A stretch of DNA of 64,000 nucleotides from Halalkalibacter nanhaiisediminis (lineage in GTDB: Bacteria > Bacillota > Bacilli > Bacillales > Bacillaceae_D): contig NZ_VLKZ01000002.1 in the NCBI RefSeq assembly GCF_007830185.1, positions 1-64,000 on the forward strand, in the 5' to 3' direction. A program made the translations under genes and the position numbers. Below, one piece after another: positions 36,824 through 45,334 of the stretch. The first letter of the stretch is position 1; every line of letters starts with the position of its first letter. The notes under the pieces are model-generated. The model searched no databases. It saw nothing but the letters and a program-made list of their open reading frames with translations, and was not told where the DNA came from.

Positions 36824-36825
36824 CA

Positions 36826-36839
36826 TGTTAACGCTTACA
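36826..36839 (+). promoter_or_regulatory. Catabolite-responsive element (cre) for CcpA
   Basis: TGTTAACGCTTACA; its reverse complement TGTAAGCGTTAACA fits TGWAANCGNTNWCA at every position. It begins two bases after the -10 box, so bound CcpA would block transcription start. Confidence 0.82.
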
Positions 36840-36871
36840 TTCACTTGTACATATATAAGGGGGTCAGCCTG

Positions 36872-37645
36872 TTGGATCACATTTTAGAAGTGAGAAATGT
36901 TTCTTTACAATTTGGAGGAGTAAAAGCATTAGATGATGTCAGCTATCATATTAACAAAGGTGAAATCTTCTCGTTAATTGGTCCAAACGGTGCAGGAAAG
37001 ACAAGTATGCTTAATTGTATTAGTGGTCTTTATCGACCTTCTAATGGAGAAATCAGATTTGAAGGCAAGAATATTCTTGGCATGAAGCCCTATAAACGAA
37101 CGAATTTAGGAATTGCTCGTGCCTTCCAAAATATTGCCCTCTTTGCCCATATGTCCGTGTTAGACAACCTTAAGCTCGGACGACATATTTTAATGAAATC
37201 AGGACCGTTAAGCGGTGGTATATATTGGGGCAAAGCAGCACAAGAAGAAGTTTATCATCGTCGTGCTGTTGAAGAGGTGATTGATTTCCTCGAATTGCAA
37301 GAGATTCGTCATACGCCAGTTGGAACATTGCCATATGGATTGCAAAAACGAGTTGAAGTAGGGCGAGCTCTTGCGCTTGAGCCAAAACTGATTTTGCTTG
37401 ATGAACCAATGGCAGGGATGAATAACGCTGAAAAAGAAATGATGGCTAGGTTTATTCTTGATATGCATGAATTAAAGGAAATGACAGTTGTCTTAATTGA
37501 ACATGATTTGGGTGTGGTCATGAATTTATCCGACCATATCGCTGTTTTAGACTTTGGTAAGCAAATTGGTTTTGGAACACCAAAAGAAATTCAACACAAT
37601 CCAGAAGTCATTAAAGCGTATATTGGTGAGGAAGAAGTAGGGTAA
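36872..37645 (+). CDS. Branched-chain-amino-acid-type ABC transporter ATP-binding protein (LivG-like)
   Basis: 257 residues. Walker A GPNGAGKTS near residue 37, the LivG-type signature LPYGLQKRVEVGRAL, and Walker B LILLDEPMAGMN. It powers uptake through LivH/LivM. The TTG start 36872 is seven bases after AAGGGGGT; upstream in-frame ATGs precede or overlap the promoter and cre. First gene of the operon. The real substrate need not be an amino acid, as the next gene is an acyl-CoA ligase. Confidence 0.92.
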   Translation: MDHILEVRNVSLQFGGVKALDDVSYHINKGEIFSLIGPNGAGKTSMLNCISGLYRPSNGEIRFEGKNILGMKPYKRTNLGIARAFQNIALFAHMSVLDNLKLGRHILMKSGPLSGGIYWGKAAQEEVYHRRAVEEVIDFLELQEIRHTPVGTLPYGLQKRVEVGRALALEPKLILLDEPMAGMNNAEKEMMARFILDMHELKEMTVVLIEHDLGVVMNLSDHIAVLDFGKQIGFGTPKEIQHNPEVIKAYIGEEEVG

Positions 37646-37802
37646 AGATAATTCTATAAATTTAATACTTTAAATATTAAATTTATTTTGTGACCTTTTA
37701 TAAACGTAAATCTATCTCTAAATAAGTTTCAATAAGATTTTATCTCGAATGTTTTAGTCAATGCAACCTGTCTATGTGTACAAAAGGAGGAGACGTTAGT
37801 AG

Positions 37803-39713
37803 ATGTCTACAGAGAAGACTTTACCAAAACTATTGTTAGAAAGAGCTGAAAAAACAGGAAATAACGTTGCCCTCCGTCAGAAAAAACTGGGGATTTGGAA
37901 TGAGGTAACGTGGTTTGAGTATCTTGAGCATGTGAAACATTTTTCCATTGCTCTAGCTACTGAATATAAGCTACAACGTGGCGAGACAGTGGCTATTATT
38001 GGTGATAACAGACCACAATGGCTGTTCTCACAAATGGCAGCTCAATCATTAGGAGCAATTTCTGTAGGACTTTATCAAGAGTCCCTTCCTCATCAGCTTG
38101 TTTATAGTCTAAATCAGTGTGAGGCACAAATCGTGGTCGTAGAGGACCAAGAACAAGTAGATAAATTACTTGAAGTAGAAGCCGAGCTGTCGTATGTAAA
38201 ACATATTATTTATTACAACGACCAAGGGATGAGCAGGTATGAACATGAAAAGTTAAGGAGTTTTGACGATTTGCTTCATCTAGGACTAGAAAGAAAAGCA
38301 CAATATCAAGACTTTTTCAGGGAGGAACTAGAAAAAGGACAAAGCACTGATATTGCTTTGTACGCATACACTTCTGGCACAACTGATACCCCAAAAGCAG
38401 TAATGATTAGTCATCAACATTTATTAATAACAGCGATTGGTCTTTCAGAAGTTGATCGAATGGAGGAACAAGATGATTATTTGTCGTTTCTGCCACTTGC
38501 TTGGATCGACGAACAAGTGATGAGCTTTGCGATGTCTCTTTTGAAAGGGATTGTTATTAATTTTCCTGAGCAGTCGAATACGGTCTTGTCTGATTTGCGA
38601 GAGATTGGTCCTCATACGTTACTTGCCCCGCCGCGAGTTTATCAAACACTAATGTCCCAATTTACGATTCGAATTCAAGATACAAGCTGGTTTAAGTCAA
38701 AAGTTTATCATTTCTTTAAAAAATATGCTGATAAAGTTGCGGATGCAAAACTGAAAGACAAACAAGCTTCTTTAGGTACAAAATGTATGTACGGTTTAGG
38801 AGAGTGGCTTGTTTTTAGTGCGATTCGGGACCATCTTGGATTTGCAAGAATCAGAAGAGGATATGCTGTCGGGGCTACTTTAGGATCAGAATCTTTTCGC
38901 TTTTTCCATAGTATTGGTGTAAATGTCAAGCAAACGTATAGTGGAACAGAACTTGGGGGAATTATTTGTGTGCATCGTGATAATCAAATAAATGTCAATA
39001 GTGCAGGGCCTCCTCTTCCGAATACGGAAGTGAAAGTGGCGAGTGATGGAGAAATTCTGATTAAGCGCTCAGTTGCCTTCCGTGGCTATCATCATCAAGA
39101 AGCTGTTAACGAGAAGGAAGAGGGTTTTATTTCTCTTGGGGACACAGGTTACCTAGATGAGTTTGGTCACATACATGTTGTCGGGCGTCAAGAAGAAGTG
39201 ATTAATCAACATAACGGTGAACCATTTTCACCAAGTCTGATTGAAAACAAGCTGAAAGTGAGTCCATACATTCAAGAAGCAGTTGTTTATGGAAAGGAAA
39301 AACCTTATATGGTAGCCATTCTTACTATTGACATGATGAGTGTAGGAAGATGGGCTGAAAAGAATCAAATCGTTTATACAACGTATTCAGATTTAACGAG
39401 AAAGCCAGAAGTGAGTCAATTAATTGAAAAAGAAGTGGTGCGATTAATGGATGATTTACCGGATGATGCGAGAATCAAGAAATTTGTCATCCTCCACAAA
39501 CCGTTTAATGCTTCTGAAGAGGAAATGACCCAAACGTATAAAATACGCCGGAAATTAATTGAAGAGAGATACCAAGCTGTATTTGCTAGCTTATATGGGG
39601 GAGGTACTGAAGTAGTAGTTACGGAGAAGATTGTAACAGGAAATGGCGATGAGTCGGTTGTTCAAACGAATTTAAAAGTCGTTCAACTTGAGGCAGAACG
39701 GGAGGTGGCATAG
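37803..39713 (+). CDS. AMP-forming long-chain-type acyl-CoA synthetase
   Basis: A 636-residue member of the ANL superfamily. The P-loop-like YTSGTTDTPKAVMISH is near residue 190 (a D replaces the common G), followed by LPLAWIDEQ and TYSGTELGG, then GDTGYLDEFG and GRQEEVI. It activates a carboxylic acid to its CoA thioester via acyl-AMP. It sits between livG and livH, only two bases before livH. This suggests activation of an imported carboxylate. The chain length preferred cannot be read from the sequence. Confidence 0.88.
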   Translation: MSTEKTLPKLLLERAEKTGNNVALRQKKLGIWNEVTWFEYLEHVKHFSIALATEYKLQRGETVAIIGDNRPQWLFSQMAAQSLGAISVGLYQESLPHQLVYSLNQCEAQIVVVEDQEQVDKLLEVEAELSYVKHIIYYNDQGMSRYEHEKLRSFDDLLHLGLERKAQYQDFFREELEKGQSTDIALYAYTSGTTDTPKAVMISHQHLLITAIGLSEVDRMEEQDDYLSFLPLAWIDEQVMSFAMSLLKGIVINFPEQSNTVLSDLREIGPHTLLAPPRVYQTLMSQFTIRIQDTSWFKSKVYHFFKKYADKVADAKLKDKQASLGTKCMYGLGEWLVFSAIRDHLGFARIRRGYAVGATLGSESFRFFHSIGVNVKQTYSGTELGGIICVHRDNQINVNSAGPPLPNTEVKVASDGEILIKRSVAFRGYHHQEAVNEKEEGFISLGDTGYLDEFGHIHVVGRQEEVINQHNGEPFSPSLIENKLKVSPYIQEAVVYGKEKPYMVAILTIDMMSVGRWAEKNQIVYTTYSDLTRKPEVSQLIEKEVVRLMDDLPDDARIKKFVILHKPFNASEEEMTQTYKIRRKLIEERYQAVFASLYGGGTEVVVTEKIVTGNGDESVVQTNLKVVQLEAEREVA

Positions 39714-39715
39714 CA

Positions 39716-40600
39716 ATGACATTTTTCATGCAAATGCTTGTAACAGGGATTGTTATTGGAAGTATTTATGCTCTTGTTGCTCTTGGATTTGTACTGATCT
39801 ATAAAGCGAGTGATGCCCTTAACTTAGCAAATGGAGAGTTTGTCTTAATAGGAGCCTATATTTGTTTAACGTTAATCACCGCCTATCAACTAAATTTTTT
39901 CGTCGCTATTTTGATTACGTTAGCTTTTAATGCCTTACTAGGATTGACGGTGGAGCGGGTGCTACTGAGACCTTTATTAAATGCCCCTGTTATTTCCGTT
40001 ATCATGGCTACGATTGGGCTGGCAAGTTTACTTGGTGGAGCTGTACACATGATTTGGGGACATCAAATTAGAACCTATCCGCAAATTTTCCCTGCGACAC
40101 CGATTCGTTTTGGAGATGTTATTATCTCACCTGTTTATTTATGGTCATTTGTGATTGTCATGTTTCTACTTATCGTTTTTACCTTGTTTTTTAAATTTTC
40201 AAAAATGGGGATTGCGATGCGAGCAGTAGCTGATGATCAACAAGCAGCTCTGTCAATGGGGATCAGTGTTAAATCGGTTTACGCCATTACTTGGGCGATT
40301 GCCTCTGTCGTTGCTGCTGTCGGTGGTGTCTTACTTGGAAATATCAATGGTGTGAACGCTTCAATGGCGATTATCGGCTTGACAGTATTACCTGTAGTGA
40401 TTCTTGGTGGGCTTGATAGTATTCCAGGAGCAATAGTTGGCGGATTTATTATTGGGGTATTGCAAAGTTTAGCAGGGGGGTATCTTGATCCGCTTGTTGG
40501 AGGAGGATTGAAAGAGGTAGTACCTTTTATCATCGTTGTAATTATCTTAATGATTAAACCATATGGCTTGTTCGGAAAAGGTGGCATAGAAAGGGTGTGA
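39716..40600 (+). CDS. LivH-like ABC permease
   Basis: A 294-residue inner-membrane permease with about eight helices. LivH hallmarks: GSIYALVALGFVLIYKASDALNLANGEF at the N-terminus and the AVADDQQAALSMGI coupling-helix region, then PGAIVGGFIIG. Pairs with LivM. Two bases after the ligase stop, so tightly coupled. Confidence 0.92.
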   Translation: MTFFMQMLVTGIVIGSIYALVALGFVLIYKASDALNLANGEFVLIGAYICLTLITAYQLNFFVAILITLAFNALLGLTVERVLLRPLLNAPVISVIMATIGLASLLGGAVHMIWGHQIRTYPQIFPATPIRFGDVIISPVYLWSFVIVMFLLIVFTLFFKFSKMGIAMRAVADDQQAALSMGISVKSVYAITWAIASVVAAVGGVLLGNINGVNASMAIIGLTVLPVVILGGLDSIPGAIVGGFIIGVLQSLAGGYLDPLVGGGLKEVVPFIIVVIILMIKPYGLFGKGGIERV

Positions 40601-40604
40601 GCGG

Positions 40605-41666
40605 ATGCGTAATCCATTTGTTGCAGAATGTGGACATTATAAAACGAGTTATCGTAAAGATATGGAGCTTTACCGAATCCCGAGAGTGAAGTTGAGGGCT
40701 ATCGCTTTACTTGGATTGTTCTTCTTATATCCATTGTTTGCATCAAATTATGCGGTTGGGCTTGCCACACTTTGTTGCATTGCAGCAGTTGGCGCCATTG
40801 GGCTTAATATTTTAACAGGGTTTACTGGACAAATCTCAATTGGTGTAGGTGCTTTTCTTGGTGTAGGTGGTTATACATCCGCAATATTAACGAGCACACT
40901 CGGACTAAGCTTCTGGGTTGCATTGCCGCTTGCTGGAATTATCACAGCAGTGGTCGGAGGTTTATTCGGTATTCCTTCCCTTCGTCTAAAAGGTTTATAT
41001 TTAGCGATTGCCACTCTAGCAGCTCAAGTGATTATCCTTTTTGTGATTAGCCGTTGGACTGGCTTAACGGGAGGAACATCTGGTATGGTGCTGCAGCGTC
41101 CTTCCATTGGTGGATTCAACTTTATGAGTGCTACCAGCTATTACTATTTATGCTTCATTATTTTAGTGCTTACCACCTTTTATGCGCTCAATCTATTTAG
41201 AACACGAACTGGTAGAGCATTTCTTGCTGTTCGTGACCGTGATGTGGCTGCACAAATTATGGGGATCAATTTATTCAGCTATAAAGTCATGGCATTTGCG
41301 ATTAGTTCCTTCTTTGTAGGGATTGCTGGTGCTTTGCTTGCTCATTATACGATGATTGTTAGTCCAGAGCTCTATTCCATTGAAGTTTCGATTGAATATT
41401 TAGCAATGATTCTTGTCGGGGGTCTTGGTAGTGTATTTGGAGCAATACTCGGAGCTGTGTTTATTACCCTTTTACCTGTCGGGCTTGGCTTTTTAATGGA
41501 ATTTGTTTCATCAGTATTACCAAATATGCATCATTTGTTATCTGCTTTTAAGGAGCTCGTTTTTGGGCTCGTCATTATCCTGTTCTTAATTTTTGAGCCA
41601 GGTGGACTTGCCCATATTTGGAATAACATCAAGAATTATTTCAAACTCTGGCCATTCTCACATTAG
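40605..41666 (+). CDS. LivM-like ABC permease
   Basis: A 353-residue permease with about nine helices. The core GLNILTGFTGQISIGVGAFLGVGGY, RLKGLYLAIATLA and FLAVRDRDVAAQIMGIN are typical of LivM. It carries an extra soluble N-terminus of about 35 residues before the first helix. Start ATG 40605 with AAGGGTG upstream. Confidence 0.92.
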   Translation: MRNPFVAECGHYKTSYRKDMELYRIPRVKLRAIALLGLFFLYPLFASNYAVGLATLCCIAAVGAIGLNILTGFTGQISIGVGAFLGVGGYTSAILTSTLGLSFWVALPLAGIITAVVGGLFGIPSLRLKGLYLAIATLAAQVIILFVISRWTGLTGGTSGMVLQRPSIGGFNFMSATSYYYLCFIILVLTTFYALNLFRTRTGRAFLAVRDRDVAAQIMGINLFSYKVMAFAISSFFVGIAGALLAHYTMIVSPELYSIEVSIEYLAMILVGGLGSVFGAILGAVFITLLPVGLGFLMEFVSSVLPNMHHLLSAFKELVFGLVIILFLIFEPGGLAHIWNNIKNYFKLWPFSH

Positions 41667-41745
41667 TTTAAGCGGGACTAGGAAGTACTTGCCAATTGAG
41701 TACTTCTCTCCATATACTTATACAATTATTTAAGGGGGAAAAAGG

Positions 41746-42990
41746 ATGTTAAACAGGTGGAAAAAGGGTTTAGGAATGTTGTTTTGTCTTGTTATGTTAC
41801 TAGGATTTCTCGTAGCGTGCGGAAGTGATGATGTGGCTACTCCAGCAGAGCAGCCAGAAGGAACGGATGATCCTGCTACTGAGACACCAGAAGGAGAGCG
41901 TGTTGTAAAAATTGGTGCGCTCTATGACATTACTGGGGGGACTGGTGATGTTGGTACACCTTATGCAGAGGGAGAACAAGCATATGTTGAATACATTAAT
42001 TCTAAAGGTGGTGTTGACGGTATCATTATCGACTTAATCGGTGATGACTACGCGTACAATATTACAGAAGCTCAGCGTCAATACCAAGCGTTACGTGACC
42101 GTCATAACGTATCTGCTATCCTAGGCTGGGGAACAGCCGACACAGAAGCATTACGTCAGCAAGTCGCCAATGACAATCTACCTTTCATGTCTGCATCTTA
42201 CTCAGAGAACTTAAAAGACCTTACAGAAAGTCCGTTAAACTTTATCGCTGGTGCGACATATTCTGACCAAGGTCGCGCAATCGTTGACTGGATTGTTGAA
42301 AATCATGATGGAGAGAACCCAACGCTTGCATTGCTCTATAATGATACGGCATTCGGACGTTCTCCTATTGAAGATATAAAAGCGTATGCAAGTGAAAATG
42401 GAGTGGAAGTTGTTGATGAGCAAGTGATTGATTTGTCAGCAACTGAAGCGCAATCACAAATGTTAAACATGGAGCGTCAAGATCCTGACTATGCGATTAT
42501 TAACCAAACATGGGGGGCAACCGCTACGATCTTACGAGAGGCTCAAACACTAGGAATTGATACTCAGTTTTTAGGCCTCAACTGGGCGACTGGTGAAGGA
42601 GTCATTGACATTGCTGGAGATGCAGCTGAAGGCTATATGGGTGTTTTAACTCACGCTTTCCCTTACGAGGAGCTTGAAGGAATGGCAGAAGTTGAAGAAT
42701 ACCTTCACTCTAAAGGCAAGACACTTGAAGATATTAACCAGAAATTCATTCAAGGCTGGGTGACAGCTAAAATTATGGCTGAAGGCATTCGCAATGCAGC
42801 AGATACGGAATTAACTGGGGAAGACATCAAAGTAGGGATTGAAAGTATTGAAAACTTAGATTTAGGTGGGCTTGGTGCACCAGTTTCCTTCTCTGCTGAC
42901 AACCATGCTGGTACTTCGCAAATTCGCTTAGCGAGAGTTGAAAACGGACGTTGGGAACCAATTACAGATTACTTTGGTGTAAGTGACTAA
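41746..42990 (+). CDS. Substrate-binding lipoprotein of the ABC importer (LivK-like)
   Basis: A 414-residue lipoprotein. Lipobox LVAC with the modified cysteine near residue 25, then an acidic Pro/Glu/Thr linker, then a type I periplasmic-binding fold (VKIGALYDITGG; later GATYSDQGRAIVDW). It captures the ligand outside the membrane. The acidic linker and low pI-looking sequence fit an alkaliphile, as inference. Start ATG 41746 with AAGGGGGA upstream. Confidence 0.9.
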   Translation: MLNRWKKGLGMLFCLVMLLGFLVACGSDDVATPAEQPEGTDDPATETPEGERVVKIGALYDITGGTGDVGTPYAEGEQAYVEYINSKGGVDGIIIDLIGDDYAYNITEAQRQYQALRDRHNVSAILGWGTADTEALRQQVANDNLPFMSASYSENLKDLTESPLNFIAGATYSDQGRAIVDWIVENHDGENPTLALLYNDTAFGRSPIEDIKAYASENGVEVVDEQVIDLSATEAQSQMLNMERQDPDYAIINQTWGATATILREAQTLGIDTQFLGLNWATGEGVIDIAGDAAEGYMGVLTHAFPYEELEGMAEVEEYLHSKGKTLEDINQKFIQGWVTAKIMAEGIRNAADTELTGEDIKVGIESIENLDLGGLGAPVSFSADNHAGTSQIRLARVENGRWEPITDYFGVSD

Positions 42991-43008
42991 TTGCACCATA
43001 TTCAATAA

Positions 43009-43031
43009 AGCGAGGGGTTCGTCCTCTCGCT
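43009..43031 (+). promoter_or_regulatory. Intercistronic hairpin with UUCG loop between livK- and livF-like genes
   Basis: AGCGAGGGG TTCG TCCTCTCGCT (43009-43031) forms a stem of about nine pairs. No T-run follows, so an mRNA stabiliser for the binding-protein message is more likely than a terminator. Confidence 0.55.
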
Positions 43032-43055
43032 AATTAAATAGTGAGAGGTGATAAC

Positions 43056-43850
43056 ATGCTCCGTGTTCAAAATATTGAGGTCGTTTACTCGAAAATGATA
43101 CTCGTTCTGAAAGGAACCTCTCTTGAAGTACCTAAAGGAAAAATCGTTGCCTTACTTGGAAGTAATGGGGCAGGCAAATCGACCACTCTAAAAGCCATTT
43201 CTGGTTTATTAAAAGGAGAAGGTGGTCAAATAACTGATGGTTTCATTGAATTTGAAGGTGAAAAAATAAGTGCAAATGTCGATCCAGATTCCATTGTGAA
43301 AAAGGGGATTTTTCAATCGATGGAAGGACGCCGAGTATTTAAGCATCTAACAGTTGAAGAGAACTTAATGGCTGGTGCCCATACTCGTCGAGACCGCAAA
43401 AGTATTAAAAATGATATGGAACGAATTTATCATTATTTTCCGAAGCTGAAAATGATTCGTACTCGTGCAGCTGGTTTGCTATCTGGTGGAGAACAGCAAA
43501 TGCTTGCGATTGGAAGAGGACTGATGGCAAAACCTAAATTACTACTATTAGACGAACCGTCACTAGGCATAGCACCTTTATTGGTTAAAGAAATTTTCGG
43601 AAATATCAAAAAAATCAATAAAGAAGAAGGAATGTCCATTTTAGTTGTAGAACAGAATGCTAATGTAGCACTTTCAATTGCGGATTATGGCTACATAATG
43701 GAAAATGGTCGGATTGTGATGGAGGGGGAGGTCGCCTCTCTTCTATCAAATGAAGAAGTTCGTGAATATTATTTGGGAGTTAGTAAAGAAGGAAATAAGA
43801 ACTATCGAGATGTAAAGGCTTACAAGAGACGTAGAAGGATTGCTTGGTAA
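43056..43850 (+). CDS. LivF-like ABC transporter ATP-binding protein
   Basis: 264 residues. Walker A GSNGAGKST near residue 36, signature LSGGEQQMLAIGRGL, Walker B LLLLDEPSLGIAP. It has a basic, arginine-rich C-terminal tail (YKRRRRIAW) beyond the usual LivF end. ATG 43056 follows GAGAGGTGAT. Confidence 0.92.
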   Translation: MLRVQNIEVVYSKMILVLKGTSLEVPKGKIVALLGSNGAGKSTTLKAISGLLKGEGGQITDGFIEFEGEKISANVDPDSIVKKGIFQSMEGRRVFKHLTVEENLMAGAHTRRDRKSIKNDMERIYHYFPKLKMIRTRAAGLLSGGEQQMLAIGRGLMAKPKLLLLDEPSLGIAPLLVKEIFGNIKKINKEEGMSILVVEQNANVALSIADYGYIMENGRIVMEGEVASLLSNEEVREYYLGVSKEGNKNYRDVKAYKRRRRIAW

Positions 43851-44012
43851 TGAAAAATGTTTGCCTTTCTATTCATTTACTATAATTCAGTTTTCTGAAT
43901 ACGGAGCATATGTTTAAGAGGATGGCTCCTTGAAGTTTATTTGCTATGTCCCAACGAGACATTTGTTACAAGTTTTTTTCTCGTAAAAGCTGTCGTGTTC
44001 TTGTCCGAGGGT

Positions 44013-44071
44013 GTCTCCTTGAAAGTAGGATTTGGACAGAACGGCCAAACCTACCTTTAAGGAGTCTTTTT
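44013..44071 (+). terminator. Terminator after the importer operon
   Basis: CTCCTTGAAAGTAGG (44015-44029) pairs with CCTACCTTTAAGGAG (44050-44064), extended inside by TTTGG/CCAAA, then TCTTTTT. The preceding 43851-44012 holds a perfect ATTCAG-TTTT-CTGAAT hairpin near 43885-43900 and no gene. Confidence 0.85.
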
Positions 44072-44144
44072 CTGTTTAAAGGATTCTATCTAAAACATAC
44101 GTAGTATCTGAAAATGATTTTACTAGAATAAGGAGGAATGGATG

Positions 44145-45311
44145 ATGAATTTTGAATTAACGAAAGAACAACGCATGATTAGAGATATGGTAAGGGATTT
44201 TGCAGAGAATGAGATTGCCCCAAAAGCGATTGAATATGATCGAACGAGTGAATTTCCAGAAGAAAACTTCAAGAAAATGGGCGAGCTCGGTATGCTTGGT
44301 ATCCCTTTTCCTGAGCAATACGGTGGCTCGGGTGGTGATACGATCAGTTATGCACTAGCCGTTGAAGAAATCGGACGTGCTTGTGGTGGGACAGGACTCA
44401 GCTATGCTGCTGCTGTGTCACTTGGGGCAAGTCCAATCTATTATTTTGGCACAGAAGAGCAAAAACAGGAGTATCTGATCCCAATGGCATCTGGTCAAAC
44501 GCTTGGCTCTTTTGGATTAACAGAGCCTAATGCTGGTTCTGATGCAGGTGGTACACAAACAAAAGCAGTCGTTGATAATGATGATTTCGTCATTAATGGA
44601 GAAAAGTGCTGGATTACGAATGCAAGTTATGCGAGACAAGTAATTGTTACAGCTGTAACAGGGAAAAATGAGCAAGGTAGAAATGTGATTTCAGCGATTA
44701 TTGTTCCTACTGATACACCAGGTTTTAAAATTAATAGTAACTATGAAAAAATGGGCGTTCGCGCATCGAATACATGTGAACTTATTTTGGAGGATGTACG
44801 TGTACCACGCAGCAATCTATTAGGAGATGCTGAGCGAGGGTTCAGTCAGTTCCTTTATACGTTAGATGGTGGTCGTATTTCGATTGCTGCTCTTGCTGTT
44901 GGCGTGGCCCAAGCTGCATTTGACAGAGCGTTGGCGTATGCAAAAGAGCGTAAGCAGTTCGGGCAAGCAATTTCAAATTTCCAGGCAATTCAATTTAAAC
45001 TAGCTGATATGGCGATGGAAATTGAACTTGCGCGCAATATGGTGTTGAAAGCGGCATGGCTTAAGGACAACAACAAATCTTTTGGAAAAGAATCTGCTTA
45101 TGCAAAGCTATTTGCTTCTGAAGCAGCCACGCGTATTAGCAACCAAGCCATTCAAATTCATGGTGGCTATGGGTATATGCGTGAATATGAAGTAGAACGC
45201 ATGCTTCGTGATGCAAAATTACTTGAAATTGGTGAAGGTACTTCTGAAATCCAACGTCTTGTTATTGCTAGGCAATTAGGTTGCACTGGTATGGTAAAAG
45301 TAAAAGCCTAA
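44145..45311 (+). CDS. Acyl-CoA dehydrogenase
   Basis: A 388-residue FAD enzyme of the short/branched-chain type (MmgC/BCAD-like). Seen: [14 protein letters not shown] (flavin and substrate binding), the C-terminal [22 protein letters not shown], and [15 protein letters not shown], which carries the catalytic glutamate at the position used by short-chain enzymes. It introduces a trans-2 double bond in acyl-CoA. ATG 44145 is eight bases after AGGAGG; ATG 44142 is also possible. It is followed by a yngI homologue. Confidence 0.93.
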   Translation: MNFELTKEQRMIRDMVRDFAENEIAPKAIEYDRTSEFPEENFKKMGELGMLGIPFPEQYGGSGGDTISYALAVEEIGRACGGTGLSYAAAVSLGASPIYYFGTEEQKQEYLIPMASGQTLGSFGLTEPNAGSDAGGTQTKAVVDNDDFVINGEKCWITNASYARQVIVTAVTGKNEQGRNVISAIIVPTDTPGFKINSNYEKMGVRASNTCELILEDVRVPRSNLLGDAERGFSQFLYTLDGGRISIAALAVGVAQAAFDRALAYAKERKQFGQAISNFQAIQFKLADMAMEIELARNMVLKAAWLKDNNKSFGKESAYAKLFASEAATRISNQAIQIHGGYGYMREYEVERMLRDAKLLEIGEGTSEIQRLVIARQLGCTGMVKVKA

Positions 45312-45334
45312 ATGGAAGAAAGGGGGATCTTATC

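Noticed and set aside
43851-44071. A separate small RNA between the livF-like gene and the acyl-CoA dehydrogenase
   Set aside because: A TATAAT exists near 43881 but no suitably spaced -35 or extended -10; the hairpins fit a 3' UTR ending in the operon terminator.
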